Assembly: GCF_050971785.1 (NCBI RefSeq)
Contig: NZ_JBPCCU010000012.1
Coordinates: 1 to 64,000 of the forward strand
DNA length: 64,000 nucleotides
Origin: Actinomadura_E scrupuli
GTDB lineage: Bacteria; Actinomycetota; Actinomycetes; Streptosporangiales; Streptosporangiaceae
Reading direction: 5' to 3'
Shown: piece after piece, positions 25,516 to 36,023 of the stretch
How the letters are laid out: each line of letters opens with the position of its first letter
How positions within the stretch are numbered: the stretch's first letter is position 1
Notes under the pieces: model-generated
Database searches by the model: none
Told to the model about the DNA's origin: nothing
The model's input: only the letters and a program-made list of their open reading frames with translations
Position numbers and translations under genes: made by a program

Positions 25516-26472
25516 ATGGTCAACACCACCCGCAGACATGGAACGCTGATGGGGCTCGACCACATCGGCATCGGCGTGTCCGACATGACGGCGTCGCTGG
25601 CGTTCTATGCCGAACTGGGGTTCACCGACGTCGCCTTCGACTACACAGGGTCCCTGCCGGGACTGACCGCGGTCACCGGGCACGGCGGCACCGAGGCGCG
25701 GGTGGTCTTCCTCCGCACCCACAACCCCACGGTCCTCGGCCGGGCGTCGATCAAGCTGGTGCAGATCACCGATCGCACCCCGCCACCGGCCCCCGAGGGG
25801 CAGGCGTGGGGCGAGCCCGGGATCTGCGAGGTCTGCGTGCACGTCAACCACCAGAGCGACTTCTACCGCGAGCTGGTGGCCCGGGGGCACGCGGGGCTGA
25901 TGGAGCCGAACGAGGCCGACCTTCCCCCGTACCAGACCCACTGCGGCCTGTCCTACGTCGCGGACCCGGACGGCGCCAAGATCGAGCTGATCGAGTGGTC
26001 GACGCTCGAAGCGGGCTGGCCCGTCGAGCCCGGTCCGCAGGGCGTCAACCACGTGGCGTTCGGGGTGGCCGACATCGAGCGGACCCGCGACTTCTACCAG
26101 GGGCTCGGCTTCACCGGGCAGCTGTTCGAGTCCGAGGGCTACTTCGAGCCGATGCACCCCTGGTTCCACCCGCGTACGCCGCCGCGCCAGCGGATGATGC
26201 TGCTCACCAGCCCGTTCGGCGGCGCGCTCGAACCCGTACAGCACTTCCCGCCGTCGCCGGACATGCGCGGCGAGTGGGGGCACCTGGGCACCTTCGAGTT
26301 CGCCGTGGGCGCGCGGTGCCTCGACAGCGCGCTGGAGCATCTCGCCGCGTCCGGCATCGCCCTCGTCGGCGAACCGGTCACGATCGACCTCGGCGGCGGC
26401 GCCACCTGGCGCTACGCGTACTTCCAGGACCCCGACGACCTGTACGTGTGCGTCACGGAGGTCCGCGCGTGA
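25516..26472 (+). CDS. Two-domain vicinal-oxygen-chelate (VOC) protein
   Basis: 318 residues with two VOC modules: GLDHIGIGVSDMTASLAFYA to KIELIEWS (about residues 13-170), and GVNHVAFGVADIERTRDFYQ to YVCVTEV (about 175-315). Metal ligands in such enzymes are His/Glu at the ends of the modules; His16 and the Glu of IELIEW are present. The family includes extradiol dioxygenases, glyoxalases and epimerases, and the reaction here is not decided by sequence. Start at 25516: GGAGG lies about 11 nt upstream. It heads the rightward catabolic unit. Confidence 0.8.
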   Translation: MVNTTRRHGTLMGLDHIGIGVSDMTASLAFYAELGFTDVAFDYTGSLPGLTAVTGHGGTEARVVFLRTHNPTVLGRASIKLVQITDRTPPPAPEGQAWGEPGICEVCVHVNHQSDFYRELVARGHAGLMEPNEADLPPYQTHCGLSYVADPDGAKIELIEWSTLEAGWPVEPGPQGVNHVAFGVADIERTRDFYQGLGFTGQLFESEGYFEPMHPWFHPRTPPRQRMMLLTSPFGGALEPVQHFPPSPDMRGEWGHLGTFEFAVGARCLDSALEHLAASGIALVGEPVTIDLGGGATWRYAYFQDPDDLYVCVTEVRA

Positions 26473-26539
26473 ACCACTCATACCAGCGGCGCGCGGCCCG
26501 GCCACGCGATGAACGCTCGTGCGAAGGGCAGGCAGGCCG

Positions 26540-27309
<770 letters not shown>

Positions 27310-27310
<1 letters not shown>

Positions 27311-28038
27311 TGTACGACTGGGGACTCATCTGGGACAACCACGGCGCCCTGCTGAGCGGCCTGCTGGTCGCGCTGCGGGTGTCGTTCGTCGCCGTGATCA
27401 TCTCGATCGCCGGCGGCCTGCTGCTGGCCGTCATGCGGATGTCACGGCAGCCGTTCTCCTTCCTCGCGGCCCTCTACATCAACGTCTTCCGCGGCATCCC
27501 GGCGCTGGTCAGCGTGATCTGGGTGTACTTCGGCGTCTCGCTGGCCGTGGGAGTGGACTTCAGCGTCTTCCAGGCCGGTGTGATCGCGTTGTCCCTGCTG
27601 TACAGCGCGTTCATGGCGGAGATCTTCCGGTCGGCGCTCAGTGCCATCCCGAAGGGCCACCGTGAGGCGGGGCAGGCGCTGGGCATGCGGCCGATCCGGG
27701 TGTTCGGCTCGGTCATCCTGCCCCAGGCGATCAAGATCGCCCTGCCGAACATCGGCAGCATGTACATCGGCATGGTCAAGGACACCTCGACCTTCACCGT
27801 CATCGGCCTGCTCGAGGTCGTCCGGGTCACCCAGAACGAGGTGTCCCAGACGTTCCAACCCTTCGTGCTCTACACGGCGGCCGCCGCGATCTACGTACTC
27901 GCCGCCTTCGTCATCGATCTGGTGTTCCGCCTCATCGAGGGCGCCTACGCCAGCCCGCCCCGCGGCGCCATCTCACAAGTCCTGCGCTCTCGTCAGCAAC
28001 GGCGCATCAAACAGCTCATGACCGACCTCGGTTCATGA
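27310..28038 (+). CDS. Polar amino-acid/opine ABC transporter permease
   Basis: 242 residues with about five transmembrane segments and the EAA loop HREAGQALGMRPIRVFGSVI that contacts the ATPase. LYINVFRGIPALVSVIW is typical of the His/Glu/Gln/Arg/opine permease family. Only one permease gene is present, so the channel is probably a homodimer. Confidence 0.93.
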
Positions 28039-28096
28039 GGCTTCACCCCCTCCCAACCTCGCCTTTCAGCTCGAAAGCATCGAAAGAGGAAAGCCC

Positions 28097-28948
28097 ATGC
28101 TCAAAAGTGTGAAGTCGTGGCCGGCGGTGAGACGCACGGCGCTGGCGGGCGTCGCCGTCGTGTCCGCCGTGGTCCTCGCGGCCTGTGGTGGGTCGTCCTC
28201 CTCCGACAAGGGCGGTGGCGACAGCGGCCTCAACCAGGCCGGCACCCTCACCGTGGGAATGAACCTGCAGTTCAAGCCGGAGATGTACCTCGACGCCGCC
28301 GGCAAGCCGGCCGGCTACGACGTCGACCTGCTCAACAAGCTGGCCACCAGCCTGGGCGTCAAGCTCGACATCCAGAACCTCGACTTCAACGGGCTCATCC
28401 CCGGCCTGCAGAGCAAGAAGTTCGACCTGGTCTCGGTGGGCCTGACCGCGACCGACGAGCGCAAGCAGGTCATCGACTTCACCCGGCCCTACGTCCCGTA
28501 CACCAGCGTGCTGGCGGTGCGGCAGAACGACACCTCCCCGGCGACGATCGACGGCTACAACGCCAAGGGCAAGACCATCACGGCCCTGCAGGGCTCCACC
28601 GGCGAGCAGCTGGCCAAGAAGTCCTTCCCACAGGCCAAGGTGTCGACCTTCAGCGACCAGAACGCGGCGCTGCTCCAGGTGGCGACGGGACGCGCGCAGG
28701 GCAGCGTGCTCGAGGACTACATCCTCGCCCAGTACCAGAAGAGCAACCCCGGCCAGGTGAAGAAGGCCGAGCTGCCCCAGCCGCTGGACCTCTCGTACGG
28801 CTCGTGGGCCGTGCAGAAGGGCAACAGCACGCTGACGGCCAAGCTCAACGCCTTCCTGTGCAAGGCGCAGAGCGACGGCTCGCTCGCCGAGCTGTACAAG
28901 AAGGACTTCGAAGTGCCGGAAGCCCCGGCCATGCCGGCGGGCTGCTGA
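28097..28948 (+). CDS. Solute-binding lipoprotein of the amino-acid ABC transporter
   Basis: 283 residues. Lipoprotein signal peptide with lipobox LAAC (Cys33), then the SBP_bac_3 fold: GTLTVGMNLQFKPEMYLDAA, GYDVDLLNKLA, LVSVGLTATDERKQVIDFT and a late YGSWAVQKGN. It is anchored outside the membrane and captures the substrate. The Arg of TDERKQV and the Asp of VIDF are the usual contacts for an alpha-amino acid group. Follows the permease by 58 nt, completing the importer. Confidence 0.92.
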   Translation: MLKSVKSWPAVRRTALAGVAVVSAVVLAACGGSSSSDKGGGDSGLNQAGTLTVGMNLQFKPEMYLDAAGKPAGYDVDLLNKLATSLGVKLDIQNLDFNGLIPGLQSKKFDLVSVGLTATDERKQVIDFTRPYVPYTSVLAVRQNDTSPATIDGYNAKGKTITALQGSTGEQLAKKSFPQAKVSTFSDQNAALLQVATGRAQGSVLEDYILAQYQKSNPGQVKKAELPQPLDLSYGSWAVQKGNSTLTAKLNAFLCKAQSDGSLAELYKKDFEVPEAPAMPAGC

Positions 28949-28951
28949 TTC

Positions 28952-30421
28952 ATGGGCGGCCGCGACAGCGATCCTGACCTCCTCATCGTCGGAGGTGGTC
29001 CGGCAGGCATTTCGGCCGCCCTGGCGGCGAGCACGGCGGGCCTGTCCGTCGTGCTCGCCGACGAACGCCCCACCCTCGGCGGCCAGATCTACAAGCAGCC
29101 GGGGCCGGGCTTCACGGTCACGGACCCGGCCGCCATGGACCGCCAGTTCCGCTACGGCAGAGCCCTCATCGAGTCCCTCGACGGCACCGGCGTCGACGTG
29201 CGTCCGCGTACGAGCGTCGTCGCCGTCGAGGGGCGCGAGGCGGTCCTGGTCACCGAGGGATCCGCCGCGTACACCGTGACGGCACCGCGGATGGTCCTCG
29301 CACCCGGGGCGCACGACCGGCCGGTGGCGTTCCCCGGCTGGACACTGCCCGGCGTGATCACCGCGGGCGGGCTGCAGACCCTGGCGAAGACCCAGCGGGT
29401 GCTGCCGGGGACCCGGATGCTGTTCGCCGGCTCAGGCCCGGTCGCGCTGGCCTTCCCCGCGCAGCTCGCGCACTACGGCGCGCACATCGTGGCGGCGCTG
29501 GAGGCCGGTCCGGCGCCGCGAGCCGGCGACCTCCTGGGCCTCGCGAGAGCGGCGCGCGGCAACCTGGCGCTCCTGCGCGACGCCGCGCGCTACCGCGGCC
29601 TGCTGCTGAGACACCGGATCCCCCTGCGGTACGGGCGGATCGTGGTCCGCGCGGAGGGCGAGGGCCGGGTCGAGCGGGTCGTGCACGCGGCGGTGGACGC
29701 CGACTGGCGGGTCGTCCCCGGCAGCGAGCAGAGCGTCGAGGCCGACGTGCTCTGCGTCGGGTACGGATTCGTGCCGTCGCTGGAGCTCATGCGGCTGGCG
29801 GGCTGCGACTTCGACTACCAGGAGGACCTCGGCGGCCACGTCGTGCGCCGCGACGAGTGGCACCGGACGACCGTCGACGGCGTCTACGCCGCCGGTGACG
29901 GCGCCGGTGTCGAGGGCTCCTTCGTCGCCATCGACGAGGGGCGCATCGCCGGTCTCGCGGCGGCGATGGACGCCGGGGCGATGAGCCCGGACGAGGCCCG
30001 CGCGGCGGCGGCGCCCGCCCGGCACCGGCTGGCCCGGCGCCGCGCGCTGAACGCCGCGACCACCCGGTTGTACCGGGTCGGGCCCGGCATCTTCGAGCTG
30101 TCCACCGACGACACGGTGATCTGCCGCTGCGAGACCGTACGCGGGCGCGACCTGGCGCCCGCGATCGAGTCCACCGGCGACATCAACGTGGTGAAGGCCC
30201 TGACTCGCGCCGGGATGGGCCCGTGCCAGGGCAGGAACTGCCAGCGCCAGGTGGCCTCGCTCATCGCGCGGCGGCACGGCCACCCGGTCGCCGACATCGC
30301 ACTCGCCACGCCCCGCATGCCGGTGCGGCCGGTGCCGATCAGCGCGCTGGCCGACCACTCGATCGAGAGCCCGACCCTGTTCCTCCCCGAGGACGCGGGC
30401 GACGGGACGGGGGAGCAGTGA
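28952..30421 (+). CDS. FAD-dependent dehydrogenase, alpha subunit (opine/D-hydroxyproline/HcnB type)
   Basis: 489 residues. N-terminal FAD motif GGGPAG, second nucleotide fold GSGPVALAF and the second FAD contact GVYAAGDGAGVEG. The C-terminus has a BFD-like [2Fe-2S] domain with Cys391, Cys393, Cys425 and Cys430 (CRCE..., CQGRNC). This matches alpha subunits of heterotrimeric amino/imino-acid dehydrogenases such as opine oxidase, D-hydroxyproline dehydrogenase and HcnB. It starts 3 nt after the binding-protein gene, and the beta subunit overlaps its stop by 4 nt. Together with the ferredoxin-like gene at 32619 the three-subunit set is complete. Confidence 0.88.
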   Translation: MGGRDSDPDLLIVGGGPAGISAALAASTAGLSVVLADERPTLGGQIYKQPGPGFTVTDPAAMDRQFRYGRALIESLDGTGVDVRPRTSVVAVEGREAVLVTEGSAAYTVTAPRMVLAPGAHDRPVAFPGWTLPGVITAGGLQTLAKTQRVLPGTRMLFAGSGPVALAFPAQLAHYGAHIVAALEAGPAPRAGDLLGLARAARGNLALLRDAARYRGLLLRHRIPLRYGRIVVRAEGEGRVERVVHAAVDADWRVVPGSEQSVEADVLCVGYGFVPSLELMRLAGCDFDYQEDLGGHVVRRDEWHRTTVDGVYAAGDGAGVEGSFVAIDEGRIAGLAAAMDAGAMSPDEARAAAAPARHRLARRRALNAATTRLYRVGPGIFELSTDDTVICRCETVRGRDLAPAIESTGDINVVKALTRAGMGPCQGRNCQRQVASLIARRHGHPVADIALATPRMPVRPVPISALADHSIESPTLFLPEDAGDGTGEQ

Positions 30422-31638
30422 CCGACGCGCTCGCCACCCGGCGATGGGTGTCCGCCGAGAGCAGCGGCGCACCGTTGCCGTCCAGCACCGACGTCGTGGT
30501 CATCGGCGGCGGGATCGCGGGCGCGGCGATGGCGTACCACCTCGCCAAGGCCGGCGTCGAGGTCACGCTCGTCGAACGGGGCGAGCTCAACCGGGAGGCG
30601 TCCGGCACCAACGCCGGCAGCTTCCATCTGCAGCTGGCCATCCACCAGCTGTCCGGTCACGGCACCGCTGCGGACCGCGCCCGGCTGCTGGCCGAGGCCA
30701 GGCTCAGCCTCGAGGCGTTCGCGGTGTGGCAGGAGCTCGGCGCGGAACTCGACGGGCCGGTGGACGTCCACCTGACCGGTGGCTGGATGGTCGCCGAGAC
30801 CGCCGAGCAGCTGCGGACGCTGCGGGACAAGCACGAGCTGGAGCGGCTGGCCGGCATCGAGACCGAGGTCGTCACCGGCGCCGAGCTCCGGGCGCGCGCC
30901 CCCTTCCTGGCCGAGACCGTCGTCGGAGCGACCTACTGCCCGCTGGAAGGGCACGCCGACCCGCTCGTCGTCGCGCCGTTGTACGCGCTGCGCGCCTGGG
31001 AGCACGGCGCCGTCATCCGCACCCACACCGAGGTGCTCGGCATCGACGTGACGGCGGGGAGCGGCGCCCGGCGGTTCACCGTCCACACCGACGCGGGCAC
31101 GATCGACGCCCACCGCGTGGTCGACTGCGCGGGGGCCTGGTCCGGTGAACCGGCCGCGATGGTCGGCCTGCGGCTGCCCGTGCGCAGCGAGGGCCTGCAC
31201 GTCAACGTGACCGAGCCGCGGCCCCGGCTGCTCACGCCCATGGTGCAGCACATCGGCCGCCGGCTCACCCTCAAGCAGACCGAGCAGAACACCTTCATCA
31301 TCGGCGGTGGCTGGCCCTCGCCCGCGGCCCCCCGCCCCAGGCGTTACCCGACGAGCTGGCACAGCGCGGCGGGGAGCACCGCGGTGGCCGTGTCGGTGGT
31401 GCCCGCGCTCGCGGACGTCCGCGTCGTACGGACCTGGTCCGGGGTGATCGTGTTCACCGACGACTTCTCCCCCATCGTCGGCGAGTCCGAGCGCGTCCCC
31501 GGATTCCACGCCTGCGTCTCCTCGACCGGTTTCACCTTCAGCCCCCTTCTCGCCCGCCGGCTGGCCGAGCGGATGGTCTCACCCGCCGACGCCCCGCCCT
31601 TTCCCGAGAGGTACGCGCTGGATCGCACGACCGCCTGA
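30418..31638 (+). CDS. FAD-dependent dehydrogenase, beta subunit (DAO family)
   Basis: 406 residues from an overlapping GTG. D-amino-acid oxidase family: GGGIAGAAMAYHLAKAG, then LVERGELNREASGTNAG and a late RVVRTWSGVI. It should be the catalytic subunit that oxidises the amine of a D-amino acid, imino acid or opine, passing electrons to the alpha subunit. The pair resembles OoxA/OoxB, D-hydroxyproline dehydrogenase and HcnB/HcnC. Hydrogen cyanide synthase is less likely, since here an importer and a DapA-like lyase are in the operon. Confidence 0.87.
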   Translation: MTDALATRRWVSAESSGAPLPSSTDVVVIGGGIAGAAMAYHLAKAGVEVTLVERGELNREASGTNAGSFHLQLAIHQLSGHGTAADRARLLAEARLSLEAFAVWQELGAELDGPVDVHLTGGWMVAETAEQLRTLRDKHELERLAGIETEVVTGAELRARAPFLAETVVGATYCPLEGHADPLVVAPLYALRAWEHGAVIRTHTEVLGIDVTAGSGARRFTVHTDAGTIDAHRVVDCAGAWSGEPAAMVGLRLPVRSEGLHVNVTEPRPRLLTPMVQHIGRRLTLKQTEQNTFIIGGGWPSPAAPRPRRYPTSWHSAAGSTAVAVSVVPALADVRVVRTWSGVIVFTDDFSPIVGESERVPGFHACVSSTGFTFSPLLARRLAERMVSPADAPPFPERYALDRTTA

Positions 31639-31680
31639 CGCAGGCCGCGAGTACGGCACCACGCTTGGAATGGAGAAGTC

Positions 31681-32622
31681 ATGGACCGCAACGACGTCGA
31701 CTGGCAGGGGTACTACCCGGCCTTCGTCACCCCGTTCACCGAGTCGGGTGACCTCGATCTCGGCACCCTGCGCGCGCTGGTGGACCACTACGCCGACGAG
31801 GGCATGCACGGCATCGTGGTCAACGGAACGTGCGGTGAGTGGTTCTCGCAGACGGCGGAGGAGCGCAGGACGGTCGCGGAGAGCGCCGTCGCGCAGGCCG
31901 CCGGGCGGATGCGGGTGCTCGTCGGCTGCACCGCCTACACCGCCGCCCAGACCGCCGAGTTCGCGCGCCACGCGCTCGCGGCCGGGGCCGACGGCGTGCT
32001 GGCGTCCCCGCCGCCGTACGCGAAGCTGTTCCCCGACGAGGTGATCGAGTTCTACCGGGACCTCGACGCGGCGGTCGACGGCCCGATCGCGATCTACAAC
32101 TGGCCGCACGGCAGCGGCGTCGACATCGGCCCCGACCTGGCCGACCGGCTCGCCGACATCGACCAGGTGGTGGCCATCAAGGACAGCACTCCCGACGCCG
32201 ACCAGTTCTTCGAGACCTCGCGCCGGGTACGTGACCGCGTGCGCGTCTTCGGCCCGTACATGAGCGTCCGGGGCCTGGAGGTGCTGCGCACCGAGGGAGG
32301 GGACGGCACCGTCGGCGGCGGCTCGCTGCACGGACGTCCCGACCCCGAGTTCTGGGAGTCGTACTGGCGCGGTGACTTCGACGGCCCGTACGCGCACGCG
32401 GTGGCGGGCGACCGGCTCTTCCCCAAGCTCTGGCTGCCCGGCGGCTGGGCGGGCCACTACGGCGCATACCAGAGCCAGCTGAAGGCCCTGATGACCATGC
32501 TCGGCCAGCCGGCCGGGCATGTCCGCCGGCCGCGCCTGCCCGTCACCGACCCGGCGAGCCTGCGCGCCATGCGGGCCGTGCTGGTCGAGGAGGGCCTGCT
32601 CACGGAGGGGTCCGGGTCGTGA
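31681..32622 (+). CDS. DapA/dihydrodipicolinate synthase family lyase or deaminase
   Basis: 313 residues of the DapA (NAL) barrel: AFVTPFTESGDLD, NGTCGEW, the Schiff-base Lys167 in VAIKDS and the partner Tyr in IYNW. In hydroxyproline catabolism this family supplies pyrroline-4-hydroxy-2-carboxylate deaminase, which makes alpha-ketoglutarate semialdehyde. With the dehydrogenase subunits on either side, that is the best guess. Other DapA-like aldolases or dehydratases remain possible. Confidence 0.85.
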   Translation: MDRNDVDWQGYYPAFVTPFTESGDLDLGTLRALVDHYADEGMHGIVVNGTCGEWFSQTAEERRTVAESAVAQAAGRMRVLVGCTAYTAAQTAEFARHALAAGADGVLASPPPYAKLFPDEVIEFYRDLDAAVDGPIAIYNWPHGSGVDIGPDLADRLADIDQVVAIKDSTPDADQFFETSRRVRDRVRVFGPYMSVRGLEVLRTEGGDGTVGGGSLHGRPDPEFWESYWRGDFDGPYAHAVAGDRLFPKLWLPGGWAGHYGAYQSQLKALMTMLGQPAGHVRRPRLPVTDPASLRAMRAVLVEEGLLTEGSGS

Positions 32623-32978
32623 AGATCAGGCGACCCCGGCTGCCGGTGCCGCGCGGCCTCGAACGCGGGCCCGCGGTGACCATCACGGTCGACGGCCGGC
32701 CCACGCCGGCCTATCTGGGCGAGAGCGTGGCGGCGGCCCTGATGGCCGACGGCGACCTGTCCACCCGGACCACGGCGGACGGCGAACCGCGCGGGGTGTT
32801 CTGCGGGATGGGCGTGTGCTTCGACTGCCTGGTGATCGTCGACGGCGTGCCCGGGACCCGGGCCTGCGTCACCTGGGTCCGTGACGGCATGGACGTCGCC
32901 CGCCAGGACGGCCCCGGCCACCGCCGGGCGGGCGGCGAGGCCCCCGGCGATGGCCCGGGCCGTGCGTCCGGCGGCTGA
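32619..32978 (+). CDS. [2Fe-2S] ferredoxin-like gamma subunit
   Basis: 119 residues from an overlapping GTG. Plant-type [2Fe-2S] ligands Cys62, Cys67, Cys70 and Cys83 (FCGMGVCFDC, then ACVT). This matches HcnA and gamma subunits of heterotrimeric imino-acid dehydrogenases. It is placed after the DapA-like gene rather than beside alpha and beta, but the overlaps show one operon. The Gly/Arg-rich tail is unusual. Confidence 0.85.
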   Translation: MKIRRPRLPVPRGLERGPAVTITVDGRPTPAYLGESVAAALMADGDLSTRTTADGEPRGVFCGMGVCFDCLVIVDGVPGTRACVTWVRDGMDVARQDGPGHRRAGGEAPGDGPGRASGG

Positions 32979-32991
32979 GCCGGCCGGCGTC

Positions 32992-34485
32992 TCAGCCGCC
33001 GAGCCCGTCGATGCACAGGTACTTCAGCTCGGTGAACTCGTCGATGCCGTGCCGCGAGCCCTCGCGGCCGACGCCGGACTCCTTCATGCCGCCGAACGGC
33101 GCGCCCTCGTAGGAGATCAGGCCGGTGTTCACCCCGACCACTCCGAACTCGAGGGCCTCGCCGACCCGCCACATCCGGCCGAGGTCGGTGGTGAAGAAGT
33201 ACGAGGCGAGACCGAACGGCGTGTCGTTGGCGATGGCGACCGCCTCGTCCTCGGTGCCGAACTCGATGACGGCGGCCACCGGGCCGAACGTCTCCTCGCG
33301 GGCCACCAGCATGCCGGGCCGTACCCCGGTGAGCAGCGTGGGCTCGAAGAACGTGCGGCCCAGCGGGTGCGGGCCGCCGCCGCTGACGACGGTGGCCCCG
33401 CCCTCGACGGCGTCGCCGATGTGCCGCCGCACCTTCTCGACCGCGGCCTGCGAGATCAGCGGGCCCTGCTCGGACCCCTCGTCGAAGCCGTTGCCGACGG
33501 TCAGCGCCTCGATCTCGGTACGGAACCGCGCGACGAAGGCGTCGTGGATGCCGGACTGCACGATGATGCGGTTCGCGCACACGCAGGTCTGCCCGGCGTT
33601 GCGGAACTTCGAGGCCATCGCACCGGCGACCGCGGTGTCCAGGTCCGCGTCGTCGAACACGATGAGCGGTGCGTTGCCGCCGAGTTCGAGGGCGACCTTC
33701 TTGACTGTGCGCGCGCTCTGCGCCATCAGCAGCTTGCCGACCTCGGTGGAGCCGGTGAAGCTCAGCGCGCGGACCGCGGGGTCCGAGGTCAGGATCTCGC
33801 CGATCATCGCCGGAGGGCCGGCCACGACGCTGAGCACACCGCGCGGGATTCCCGCCCGGGCGCCGAGCTCCGCGAGCGCGGTGGCCGACAGCGGCGTCTC
33901 CTCGGCCGGCTTGATGATCATCGGGCAGCCGGCCGCGAGGGCGGGGCCCGCCTTGCGCAGGATCATCGCCGACGGGAAGTTCCAGGGCGTGATGGCCGCG
34001 CTCACGCCGACCGGCTGGCGCAGGGTGAGCAGCCGGCGGCCGGCCACGTTCGTCGGGATGACGTCGCCGTACATGCGCTTGCCCTCTTCGGCGTACCACT
34101 CGACGAAGCCCGCGCCGTAGAGGATCTCGCCGCGCGCCTCGGCGAACGGCTTGCCCTGCTCCGCGGTGAGGATCGTCGCCAGGTCGTCGGCGTTGGCGAC
34201 GATCAGGTCGTACCAGCGGCGCAGGATCCGTGCGCGGGCGGTCGCGGTCATCGCGCCCCAGGCCGGAGCCGCCGCCTGCGCGCGTTCGACGCCGCGCCGC
34301 ACGTCCGCCTCGGTCGCGTCGGCCATGCGCGCGATGACCGCGCCGGTGGCGGGGTCGAGCACGTCGGTGCGCGTGCCGGCCGAGCCGGGCGCCCAGGCGC
34401 CGTCGATGAAGAGGTCCTCCCGCAGCAGGTCCGCATCGCGGAGCCGAGAGCGGTCGAAGGTCGAGTTCACGGCGTCTGCCTCCAT
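32992..34485 (-). CDS. NAD(P)-dependent semialdehyde dehydrogenase (GabD/HypH type)
   Basis: 497 residues of the aldehyde dehydrogenase family: EQGKPFAEARGEI, ITPWNFP, FTGSTEVGK, ELGGNAP with the general-base Glu, and catalytic Cys301 in GQTCVCANR. The C-x-C pair is that of succinate-semialdehyde dehydrogenase. Given the neighbours it may oxidise alpha-ketoglutarate semialdehyde or succinate semialdehyde. It is convergent with the ferredoxin gene and divergent from the aminotransferase. The 168-bp gap to 34653 contains CCACC-G-GGTGG at 34528-34538, a possible regulator site. Confidence 0.9.
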   Translation of the reverse strand: MEADAVNSTFDRSRLRDADLLREDLFIDGAWAPGSAGTRTDVLDPATGAVIARMADATEADVRRGVERAQAAAPAWGAMTATARARILRRWYDLIVANADDLATILTAEQGKPFAEARGEILYGAGFVEWYAEEGKRMYGDVIPTNVAGRRLLTLRQPVGVSAAITPWNFPSAMILRKAGPALAAGCPMIIKPAEETPLSATALAELGARAGIPRGVLSVVAGPPAMIGEILTSDPAVRALSFTGSTEVGKLLMAQSARTVKKVALELGGNAPLIVFDDADLDTAVAGAMASKFRNAGQTCVCANRIIVQSGIHDAFVARFRTEIEALTVGNGFDEGSEQGPLISQAAVEKVRRHIGDAVEGGATVVSGGGPHPLGRTFFEPTLLTGVRPGMLVAREETFGPVAAVIEFGTEDEAVAIANDTPFGLASYFFTTDLGRMWRVGEALEFGVVGVNTGLISYEGAPFGGMKESGVGREGSRHGIDEFTELKYLCIDGLGG

Positions 34486-34652
34486 GCCCGGATACCCGGC
34501 AAATCCGACGAATTAGCACTCACCCGACCACCGGGTGGCCGGATAGCGCGCAACAGTACGCCAAGCGGCCATTTATTGCTACATTGACAGCGCGGTCGCG
34601 GCCCCCCGACCCGTTCCCCCACCCGACACCGATTCAGACGGATGCAGGCGCC

Positions 34653-36023
34653 ATGACGATCGAGGACATCGACAAAGAGTTCTTCTTCCACCCCTTCACG
34701 CACCTGCGCGAGCACGAGCGGACCGGACCGCTGACCATCGTGGAGGGGCACGGATCGACGCTCACCGACACGCGCGGCCGGACCTACCTCGACGCGCTGG
34801 CAGGCTTGTGGTGCGTCAACATCGGCTACGGCAACACCGAGATGGCCGAGACGCTGCGCGCCCAGACCGAGCGGCTGGCCTTCTACCACTCGTTCGCGTC
34901 CATGGGGAACGAACCGGTCGCGCGGCTGGCCCAGCGGCTCATCGCGATGGCACCGGGCTCGATGTCCAAGGTGTTCTTCGGCAACAGCGGCTCCGACGCG
35001 AACGACACGCAGGTCAAGCTCGTCTGGTACTACAACAACGTCCTGGGACGGCCGGCCAAGAAGAAGATCATCTCGCGTAGCCGCGGCTACCACGGGGTGA
35101 CGGTGATGTCCGGCAGCCTGTGCGGGCTGCCCGGCATGCACAACGGGTTCGACCTGCCGCTGCCGATGGTCCACTTCGTTCGCGCACCGCACCGGCTGTG
35201 GGAGCAGGAGGCGGGGCAGAGCGAGCAGGAGTTCGTGCAGGCGCTCGCCGACGAGCTGGAACAACTGATCCTCACGGAGGGGCCGGACACCGTCGCGGCC
35301 TTCATCGCCGAGCCCGTCCAGGCCGCCGGCGGGGTCATCGTCCCGCCCGCCTCGTACTTCCCCGCGATCCAGGAAGTGCTGCGCCGGTACGACGTGCTGA
35401 TGATCGCCGACGAGGTCGTCTGCGGGTTCGGCCGTACGGGGGAGAACTTCGGCTCGGAGGTCTTCGGCCTGCAACCCGACCTCATCACCGTCGCCAAGGG
35501 CATCACCTCGGCGTACATGCCGCTGTCGGCGTGCATCGTCTCCGAGGCCGTGTGGGAAGTGATCGCCGGCGGCTCGGAGAAGTACGGGGTCTTCAGCCAC
35601 GGCTACACCTACTCGGCGCACCCGCTGGCCGCGGCGGCGGCCATGACCAACCTCGACATCATCGAGCGTGACGGGCTCATGCCGCAGGCCAAGGCACGCG
35701 GCGACCACCTCGCCGAACGGCTGCGGGCCGAGTTCGCCGGCCACCCGCTGGTGGCCGAGGTACGCGGCTACGGCCTGCTCGGCGCGGTCGAGTTCGCCCG
35801 CTCCACGGACCCGCTGACGGCGTTCGACCCGCAGCTGAAGGTGGCGGCCGCGGTCGTGCGGCGCAGCCGCGAGCTCGGCGTCATCACCCGCGCCCTCCCC
35901 GCCGCCGACACGATCTCGTTCTCGCCGCCGTTCGTGGTGACCGAGGCCGAGATCGACGAGATGGCGGCGGTGACGAGACGGGCCCTGGACGACGTCGCGG
36001 CGGAGCTTCGCCTGCTGCCATGA
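34653..36023 (+). CDS. Class III (omega) aminotransferase
   Basis: 456 residues: FFHPFTHLREHE start, GNSGSDANDTQVKL, YHGVTVMSGSLCG, the Asp of IADEVVCGFGRTG and PLP Lys282 in ITVAKGITSAYMPL, then YSAHPLAAAAA. Fits omega-amino acid:pyruvate, taurine or related polyamine-type aminotransferases. It removes a terminal or non-alpha amino group to give a semialdehyde. First gene of a second rightward unit. It overlaps the AcoX-like gene by 4 nt. Exact substrate not decided. Confidence 0.9.
   Translation: MTIEDIDKEFFFHPFTHLREHERTGPLTIVEGHGSTLTDTRGRTYLDALAGLWCVNIGYGNTEMAETLRAQTERLAFYHSFASMGNEPVARLAQRLIAMAPGSMSKVFFGNSGSDANDTQVKLVWYYNNVLGRPAKKKIISRSRGYHGVTVMSGSLCGLPGMHNGFDLPLPMVHFVRAPHRLWEQEAGQSEQEFVQALADELEQLILTEGPDTVAAFIAEPVQAAGGVIVPPASYFPAIQEVLRRYDVLMIADEVVCGFGRTGENFGSEVFGLQPDLITVAKGITSAYMPLSACIVSEAVWEVIAGGSEKYGVFSHGYTYSAHPLAAAAAMTNLDIIERDGLMPQAKARGDHLAERLRAEFAGHPLVAEVRGYGLLGAVEFARSTDPLTAFDPQLKVAAAVVRRSRELGVITRALPAADTISFSPPFVVTEAEIDEMAAVTRRALDDVAAELRLLP

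Noticed and set aside
28952..32978. Hydrogen cyanide synthase HcnABC
   Set aside because: Subunits are homologous, but the amino-acid importer, DapA-like enzyme and semialdehyde dehydrogenase fit catabolism of an imino acid better.
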